A stretch of 9,084 bases of DNA. Origin: CAYVJW01 sp964451885 (GTDB lineage: Bacteria; Patescibacteriota; Gracilibacteria; UBA4473). Each line of letters opens with the position of its first letter. Position 1 is the stretch's first letter. This document shows, piece by piece, positions 5,472 to 9,084 of this stretch. The position numbers and the translations under genes are program-made. Location of the stretch: contig CAYVJW010000067.1 of assembly GCA_964451885.1 (NCBI GenBank), forward strand, positions 1 to 9,084, read 5' to 3'. Below the pieces are notes generated by a model, which was given only the letters and a program-made list of their open reading frames with translations, was not told the DNA's origin and did not search any database.

Positions 5472-6713
5472 ATGTCTTTCTTTCAACTCATAAAAACTGC
5501 CATAATTGGCTTAAAAACCAACAAATCCCGATCTGCCCTTACTATTTTGGGCATCGTCATCGGGATTACGGCTATTATTATGGTAATGTCCCTGGGGAAG
5601 GGAGCGCAGAGTTTGATGATGGAGCAAATTCAGGGTTTCGGGTCGCGTACCGTAAGCATTGAACCGGGAAAAGATCCCACCAGTCTGGAGGATATGGTGG
5701 ATGCTATTTTTACTAATTCTTTAAGAGAGAGTGATCTAAAGGCGCTTAAGAATAAGGCTAATGTAAGAGGCATCCAAAGGCTTTCTCCGGCTGTCATCAC
5801 GAGCACGGCTGTTGCCTATGAGGGAGAAAATATGCGCGGACAGGTAGTGGGGGGGGATGATTTTTATTTGGAAATTTATAATGTGGCTCCGGAAAAAGGA
5901 GTGATTTTTGGGGAAAACGAAGTAAAGCAAAATGCGCGTGTTGCGGTTATCGGATGGGAAATAAAGAATGAGCTTTTTGGATTTGGGGAAGCTCTCGGAA
6001 AGAAAATTAAGATTAATAACCAATCTTTTCGGGTTGTCGGGCTTCTTCCGAAATCAGGATCGATGTTCGGGCAGAATATTGACCGGATGGTGCTTATCCC
6101 CTATACCACCGCTCAAAAATATATTCTCGGAATAGATCATTATCATGCCATCCTCGTTCAGGCGGAAACCGAAGAAATAGTAGCAACCATGGCCGAGGAT
6201 ATCCGGCTTACCCTTCGGGAAACCCATGGCATATCCGATCCTAGTAAGGATGATTTCAGGGTCATTACCATGGATGAGGCCGCCCAGAGAATCGGCCAGA
6301 TGATGCTGGCTTTGACGGTTCTTATTGCTGCCGTTTCTGCTATTTCCCTCGTAGTGGGGGGGGTGGGAATAATGAACATTATGCTCGTTTCCGTAACCGA
6401 GCGCACTCATGAAATCGGCCTTAGAAAAGCCCTTGGGGCAACTTCAGCAGACATCATGTACCAGTTTTTATTTGAATCTATAATTTTGACGGCTATTGGC
6501 GGAATTGTAGGCATTGGAATGGGAGCGGGGCTTTCTTATTTGGTTACCTACGGGATTAATAATTTTACCACCATGTCCTGGGGGTTTGCGTTTCCTGTTT
6601 TCGGTGCCGTTCTGGGCTTAGGTGTATCTGCTTTTGTGGGATTGATATTTGGGATTTATCCGGCGAGGCAAGCGGCAAAGAAGAGTCCGATTGAGGCGTT
6701 GAGATATGAATAA
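5472..6713 (+). CDS. ABC transporter permease, MacB/FtsX family
   Basis: This 413-residue permease has the four-helix MacB plan. Helix 1 is at about residues 22-42 after the amphipathic start MSFFQLIKTAIIGLKTNKSR. A large outer MacB core domain follows (about 45-275), and then three helices at about 279-306, 333-361 and 372-397. The segment GGVGIMNIMLVSVTER followed by EIGLRKALGA (about 296-323) is the family hallmark, and the end YPARQAAKKSPIEALRYE is typical. With its partner ATPase it should form a dimeric mechanotransmission pump working with the adaptor. Cargo could be a peptide, lipid, antibiotic or lipoprotein. In a monoderm cell this matches YknXYZ-like efflux sets. The start ATG has no Shine-Dalgarno; 42 A/T-rich bases separate it from the ATPase gene. 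It is the last gene of the operon, followed directly by a hairpin. Confidence 0.93.
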   Translation: MSFFQLIKTAIIGLKTNKSRSALTILGIVIGITAIIMVMSLGKGAQSLMMEQIQGFGSRTVSIEPGKDPTSLEDMVDAIFTNSLRESDLKALKNKANVRGIQRLSPAVITSTAVAYEGENMRGQVVGGDDFYLEIYNVAPEKGVIFGENEVKQNARVAVIGWEIKNELFGFGEALGKKIKINNQSFRVVGLLPKSGSMFGQNIDRMVLIPYTTAQKYILGIDHYHAILVQAETEEIVATMAEDIRLTLRETHGISDPSKDDFRVITMDEAAQRIGQMMLALTVLIAAVSAISLVVGGVGIMNIMLVSVTERTHEIGLRKALGATSADIMYQFLFESIILTAIGGIVGIGMGAGLSYLVTYGINNFTTMSWGFAFPVFGAVLGLGVSAFVGLIFGIYPARQAAKKSPIEALRYE

Positions 6714-6765
6714 AAAAAATCACCTTTCTCGCACAACCAAGTAAGATGATTTTTTTGTTTTTTGA
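6713..6765 (+). terminator. Rho-independent terminator of the transporter operon
   Basis: AAAAAAATCA (6713-6722) pairs with TGATTTTTTT (6747-6756), extended inside by CTT/AAG after one mismatch, and runs into a T-rich tail to 6765. The stem begins at the stop codon of the permease. The A-rich and T-rich arms would also work on a leftward transcript. Confidence 0.65.
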
Positions 6766-6837
6766 GTGCTATTTTTTTTGTTCTTTTGTTTTGTTTTTTA
6801 ATTAATTATATTAATTAATTTTTATACTATATCACAT

Positions 6838-6867
6838 TTGTTCCCTGCATCGCGGTTAAAATATAAT
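6838..6867 (+). promoter_or_regulatory. Candidate promoter inside the gene-poor region
   Basis: A perfect TATAAT lies at 6862-6867, and TTGTTC at 6838-6843 is 18 bases upstream with three of six consensus bases. Transcription would begin near 6874 and run into the 56-codon frame and the hairpins at 7131-7176. In such A/T-rich DNA a chance match is possible. Confidence 0.35.
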
Positions 6868-6924
6868 AGCCGTGACAGCCAAGTTGTTTGTTATTGAGCC
6901 GGCTGACTCAACATTTAACACCCC

Positions 6925-7095
6925 ATGAATCCAATAGGACCGTTAAATTTACATCAGAAAGAGTGGATTTTTTCCTTAATTGCATATCCTGATATTTTTT
7001 ACATCTTTTCGAGACAATTTAAGATGAGAAACTTTAAACGGTATTTCTATTCAGGTTTTAAAGCCTTACTTACCTTTAGTCGCTTTATCTCATAA
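6925..7095 (+). CDS. Possible 56-residue ORF, unrecognised
   Basis: An ATG at 6925 opens 56 codons to the TAA at 7093-7095. The product is rich in Phe, Tyr, Ile and Arg/Lys (for example EWIFSLIAYPDIFYIFSR), with a weakly hydrophobic middle. It has no Shine-Dalgarno, but the operon genes in this window lack one too, and a candidate promoter lies 58 bases upstream. I do not recognise the protein. The residue mix is what random A/T-rich DNA gives, so chance is the leading explanation. Confidence 0.2.
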   Translation: MNPIGPLNLHQKEWIFSLIAYPDIFYIFSRQFKMRNFKRYFYSGFKALLTFSRFIS

Positions 7096-7130
7096 AAGCC
7101 GCACTAATTTTTTCCCTAAAATGAAATGGG

Positions 7131-7176
7131 GAGAGATTCGTCTCTCAATAGATTTGCGTTGTTGCAAGTACAAATC
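7131..7176. other. Pair of adjacent hairpins
   Basis: GAGAGA (7131-7136) and TCTCTC (7141-7146) close a TTCG tetraloop, a very stable RNA loop on the plus strand. Four bases later GATTTG (7151-7156) pairs with CAAATC (7171-7176). No T run follows, so they do not look like a terminator. They may belong to a structured RNA. Confidence 0.35.
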
Positions 7177-7230
7177 GAGAACAAATGATGATAATGCCAA
7201 AGAACTTTTAACACTTTTTATCAGTTGTTT

Positions 7231-7376
7231 TTTTTACAATTATTTAGTTATTTTTCCAAAACTATTTTTTCAATTTTTGTTATTTAACTCTCATTGTAAT
7301 TATTTTTACAATTCTTAGTTATTTAACTTTAATTGTTTTTTACAATTTTAGTTTTTTAACTTTTATTGTAATTTTT
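7231..7376. repeat. Four degenerate, palindromic T-rich repeats, period about 35 bp
   Basis: Units begin with TTTTT(A)CAATT near 7231, 7265, 7303 and 7336; the CAATT landmarks are 34-37 bp apart. The clearest unit (7308-7336) runs ACAATT, TTAGTTA, TTTAACT, AATTGT, so its ends (ACAATT/AATTGT) and centre (AGTTA/TAACT) are inverted repeats. The fourth repeats this plan, the second keeps the right half, and the first is the most worn. Units abut without unique spacers, so this is not a CRISPR array. The role is unknown: protein-binding array, curved DNA or a relic. Confidence 0.5.
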
Positions 7377-7432
7377 GCAACCGATAGATCAGTATAACAT
7401 ATAAAAAATAAAATTGCAAGAGTTTTTTATAT

Positions 7433-7464
7433 AAAAGAAAGCGCAACCTTTCGGCTGCGCTTTC
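7433..7464 (-). terminator. Rho-independent terminator of the Cys/Gly-rich protein gene
   Basis: GAAAGCGCA (7437-7445) pairs with TGCGCTTTC (7456-7464), with CC/GG pairs inside, and on the minus strand it is followed by TTTTATAT. It lies 65 bases beyond the stop at 7530. On the plus strand CCCGAC follows, so it works leftward. Confidence 0.75.
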
Positions 7465-7529
7465 CCGACAAGAAAATGCTGAAAAATAGCGTGTGTTAAT
7501 TTATTAATGTTCAAGCGATTGTTCATTTA

Positions 7530-7898
7530 TTATTCCCGATCCTTGCAACAACCTCCTCCTTCCCCTTTCCCCTTACAACAACCATCATTTTTCTCCTTGC
7601 CGCACCCACCACCGGAACAACCTCCACCAGAGCTACAGTTTTTTTCTTTTAATTTATTTCCTATAGCATCTCTGACTCTAATTATCTCTGCAAAACATCC
7701 AGATTTTAAACCATGTGGACATTCGAGGGGATCGGTACTCATTTGAAGAATAGGTCCTTGATCTGCATTTCCATCTTCAGCCTCCTGATCCTCAACTGTC
7801 TTAACCATATGTTCAGCATTAAACTCGAGAGCCATCTGAGCTCTACAATATTCAGGACAGTCTTTATCTTTGAAACTCATTTCGACTTTTAACGCCAT
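7530..7898 (-). CDS. Small protein with a glycine/cysteine-rich tail, function unknown
   Basis: The protein has 122 residues with 11 cysteines. The N-terminal part holds C14-x3-C18 (CPEYC) and C60-x7-C68 (CPHGLKSGC) in an otherwise acidic, soluble sequence. The last 35 residues are almost only Gly, Cys, Lys, Glu and Ser: Cys88, Cys94, Cys99, Cys107-Cys108 and Cys117-Cys118, including GGGCSGGGCG. There is no signal peptide or membrane helix. Such a tail suggests a flexible thiol or metal binder, or a modified peptide precursor; both are inference, and I recognise no family. No modifying enzyme is encoded in the window. The ATG at 7898 has no Shine-Dalgarno, only an A/T-rich leader. A clear terminator follows at 7433-7464. 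The frame is retained through the repetitive tail and ends in TAA, and the ordered Cys pattern makes a real gene likely. Confidence 0.7.
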   Translation of the reverse strand: MALKVEMSFKDKDCPEYCRAQMALEFNAEHMVKTVEDQEAEDGNADQGPILQMSTDPLECPHGLKSGCFAEIIRVRDAIGNKLKEKNCSSGGGCSGGGCGKEKNDGCCKGKGEGGGCCKDRE

Positions 7899-7927
7899 TT
7901 TTAAAAAAATTAATAAATTAGTGCGTG

Positions 7928-7956
7928 ATAGATAGTGATTGTATAAAAAAAGTCAA
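7928..7956 (-). promoter_or_regulatory. Weak candidate promoter for the Cys/Gly-rich protein gene
   Basis: On the minus strand TTGACT (7956-7951) matches five of six -35 bases. Sixteen bases later TATCTA (7934-7929) is a poor -10 box. It lies about 30 bases upstream of the ATG, which is a sensible place, but the -10 match is weak. Confidence 0.35.
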
Positions 7957-7982
7957 GTTTGTTTTTATGCGAAATATGGGAA

Positions 7983-8040
7983 AAATAAAGCATGTCGAGA
8001 ACACTTAACAGTATTTAAATATATTAAAAATGCTTTATTT
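7983..8040 (-). terminator. 11-bp inverted repeat with long loop, possible terminator of the DUF498 operon
   Basis: AAATAAAGCAT (7983-7993) is the exact reverse complement of ATGCTTTATTT (8030-8040). On the minus strand the stem ends in TTTATTTTTCCC, which could act as a termination tract, but the 36-base loop is long for this. It lies about 140 bases beyond the stop at 8183. Confidence 0.35.
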
Positions 8041-8182
8041 AGCGTATTCTTCAAGAATTAGTTAATTATTGTTATTATTATTTACAGCTTGACAGAATAA
8101 ATATTCTATTTCACTTATAAGGCTTTTGTTGATATATGTTTAAAACTGAAACAATAAAAAGATAGATTCACTGCTTACTGTT

Positions 8183-8545
8183 CTAGCACGTTGTATGAAT
8201 GAGCGCATTTACTTGTTGCCCTTCTTTCATCTTTGTATTATAAATTTCTATTGCCTCAGGAGTTATGGCCGTTATCAATTCAATGACTGCGTCACTTGCT
8301 TTATTTTTCAAATCTTCACTAACTTCCAGCATTCCACTCTGCCCGTTGCCTATTACGATAATATCCGGCTTATTGTCCAGCAGTTTTTCTGTTTCCCACT
8401 CCCCTATCCTGTGAGAAGTGCCAAATAAACTTTCTAATCTCTCGTATTCCCGCTCTTCTACCTTGTCTTCAATAATAAGAACCTGGAAATATTTTTTTCC
8501 TTCTATGGTAATTGAGCCGAAATTAGTGGAATCGATGTGGGGCAT
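8183..8545 (-). CDS. Mth938-like (DUF498) domain protein
   Basis: This 120-residue protein matches the Mth938/DUF498 family over its whole length. It opens with IDSTNFGSITIEGKKYFQVLI, continues with PDIIVIGNGQSGMLEV in the middle, where the family has a viGtG-G-L loop, and has ITPEAIEIYNTK near the end. The closing ALIHTTC corresponds to the family's typical LHLTC terminus. The family, which includes human AAMDC, has a compact alpha/beta fold with no established biochemical role. No signal peptide is present. The ATG at 8543-8545 lacks a Shine-Dalgarno and lies 34 bases after the stop of the upstream gene on the same strand, so both are probably read from the promoter at 8980-9009. The family call is from recalled consensus. 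Confidence 0.8.
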   Translation of the reverse strand: MPHIDSTNFGSITIEGKKYFQVLIIEDKVEEREYERLESLFGTSHRIGEWETEKLLDNKPDIIVIGNGQSGMLEVSEDLKNKASDAVIELITAITPEAIEIYNTKMKEGQQVNALIHTTC

Positions 8546-8579
8546 GGAGTTTAATTTATAATTAAAATTAGTATTCTAA

Positions 8580-8954
8580 TTAGTTCAAAGTCATATTCTG
8601 CATCACGTGGGCAGTAGGGTGCCCCATAGCCCCCCTTACTAAATTTTGAATTCCAAATATAAACATTTGGACTCCCTCAGAAATCGGCCTTTCTTTTAAT
8701 TTAACAAGCATTAATTGATCAATCTCAGCTTCTATTACTAAGGCCGCTTGCATTGTAACTTCTTCCGAAGTATTGACTTTTCTTTTTACCCTGCGGCCGC
8801 TTTCGCTAAGCGCTGTACTTGTCGCTGTATCAATAATTTGCCTTACCGCATTACGAATACGCGCATCATCTTCTGAATAAGGATCAAGCAACCCTTCAGC
8901 ATATACTAAACGCTTATAACCCTCTACAAGTTCTCCATATGTTAGTTCTTCCAT
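8580..8954 (-). CDS. Unrecognised small, probably all-helical protein
   Basis: This 124-residue soluble protein has no signal peptide, membrane helix or cysteine. The sequence alternates charged and hydrophobic residues in helical patterns: LTYGELVEGYKRLVYAEGLL, a polar break (DPYSEDD), RNAVRQIIDTATSTALSE, a basic turn (RRVKRK), then TMQAALVIEAEIDQLMLVK and GVQMFIFGIQNLVRGAMG. This looks like a four-helix bundle. I recognise no family. The ATG at 8954 follows a near-consensus promoter by about 20 bases and has no Shine-Dalgarno; a second ATG eight bases upstream is in another frame. It is first in a two-gene unit with the DUF498 gene, separated by 34 bases, which hints at a shared role. Confidence 0.65.
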   Translation of the reverse strand: MEELTYGELVEGYKRLVYAEGLLDPYSEDDARIRNAVRQIIDTATSTALSESGRRVKRKVNTSEEVTMQAALVIEAEIDQLMLVKLKERPISEGVQMFIFGIQNLVRGAMGHPTAHVMQNMTLN

Positions 8955-8979
8955 TTTTCATGAAATTTATAGCTGAAAG

Positions 8980-9009
8980 ACTATATTGTAATGTCTTATT
9001 TTCTGTCAA
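8980..9009 (-). promoter_or_regulatory. Near-consensus promoter for the helical protein and DUF498 genes
   Basis: On the minus strand a perfect TTGACA (9009-9004) is followed after 18 bases by TATAGT (8985-8980), five of six -10 bases. Transcription would start near 8973, about 20 bases before the ATG at 8954. Confidence 0.7.
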
Positions 9010-9084
9010 GTTTATTTTTCTGAGCTCGTCAATCTGTCTCAAGAAAGGGGGACAAAAACTTGAAGAACAAAAAAGTTGTGCGAG

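Larger units (their letters stand above)
6766..7436. other. Long A/T-rich stretch without a convincing gene
   Basis: No frame gives a protein I trust. The stretch holds TTAATTAA repeated inverted (6798-6805 and 6811-6818), a candidate promoter (6838-6867), a 56-codon frame (6925-7095) and two neighbouring hairpins (7131-7146, with a TTCG loop, and 7151-7176). It also holds an array of palindromic T-rich repeats (7231-7376) and a 10-bp inverted repeat ATATAAAAAA/TTTTTTATAT (7399-7408 and 7423-7432). It could host a small RNA or be a relic. Confidence 0.5.

Noticed and set aside
7121..7318. 65-codon plus-strand frame ending in the T-rich repeats
   Set aside because: The second half is Phe/Tyr/Asn-rich translation of the repeat array, there is no ribosome binding site, and the first part covers two hairpins. 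It is probably chance.
7231..7376. CRISPR array
   Set aside because: Repeats abut, are strongly degenerate and lack unique spacers; no cas gene is in the window.
8089..8107. Plus-strand TTGACA overlapping an AGAATA/TATTCT palindrome
   Set aside because: No -10 box at 16-18 bases (the best TTATAA is 20 bases away), and it would read into the 3' end of the leftward DUF498 gene. No plus-strand gene follows.
8919..9084. Open minus-strand frame entering from the right edge
   Set aside because: It runs through the strong promoter at 8980-9009 and into the start of the helical protein in another frame, with no recognisable protein content. It is probably chance.
9045..9084. Possible start of a rightward gene (GGGGGA, then TTG at 9060 and a Lys/Asn-rich reading)
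   Set aside because: Only eight codons are visible, the start would be TTG, and the ribosome site is not canonical. More sequence to the right is needed.
1..9084. Alternative code with TGA read as an amino acid
   Set aside because: TGA ends the small membrane protein sensibly and tryptophan is encoded by TGG throughout. No gene needs TGA as sense.

Overview
The window looks like a piece of a bacterial chromosome from a small-genome, low-GC lineage. A Patescibacteria (CPR) member is my best guess but is not proven: the transporter operon and the right-hand genes start without Shine-Dalgarno sequences, and the membrane-fusion protein has a very long hairpin of a kind I associate with that group. 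Base composition is patchy. Positions 2221-2280 hold 38 G+C in 60, while positions 7261-7320 hold 10 in 60. No rRNA, tRNA, CRISPR array or insertion sequence was recognised.

Left part (1-2910): the frame-broken 3' end of a dGTP triphosphohydrolase-like gene reads rightward into the window. A strong hairpin separates it from three leftward genes: a nicotinamidase/isochorismatase-family cysteine hydrolase, a small single-pass membrane-anchored protein and a metallo-beta-lactamase-fold hydrolase. These three appear to be separate transcription units with their own hairpins, and two of them have textbook AGGAGG ribosome binding sites. The spaces between them are rich in inverted repeats.

Centre (3094-6756): a rightward three-gene operon encodes a MacAB/YknXYZ-like ABC system: a membrane-fusion adaptor, a LolD/MacB-type ATPase and a MacB/FtsX-type permease. 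It starts at an extended -10 promoter that lies back to back with a weak candidate promoter for the metallo-hydrolase, and it ends in an A/T-rich terminator hairpin. ATPase and permease should form the membrane engine, with the adaptor extending outside the membrane. The cargo cannot be read from the sequence.

Right part (6757-9084): about 770 bases with no convincing gene hold one good -10 promoter, several hairpins and a run of four degenerate 35-bp palindromic repeats made almost entirely of A and T. Three leftward genes follow: a small protein with a glycine/cysteine-rich tail (11 cysteines in 122 residues), an Mth938-like (DUF498) domain protein and an unrecognised, probably all-helical protein. 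The last two form a short operon behind a near-consensus promoter.
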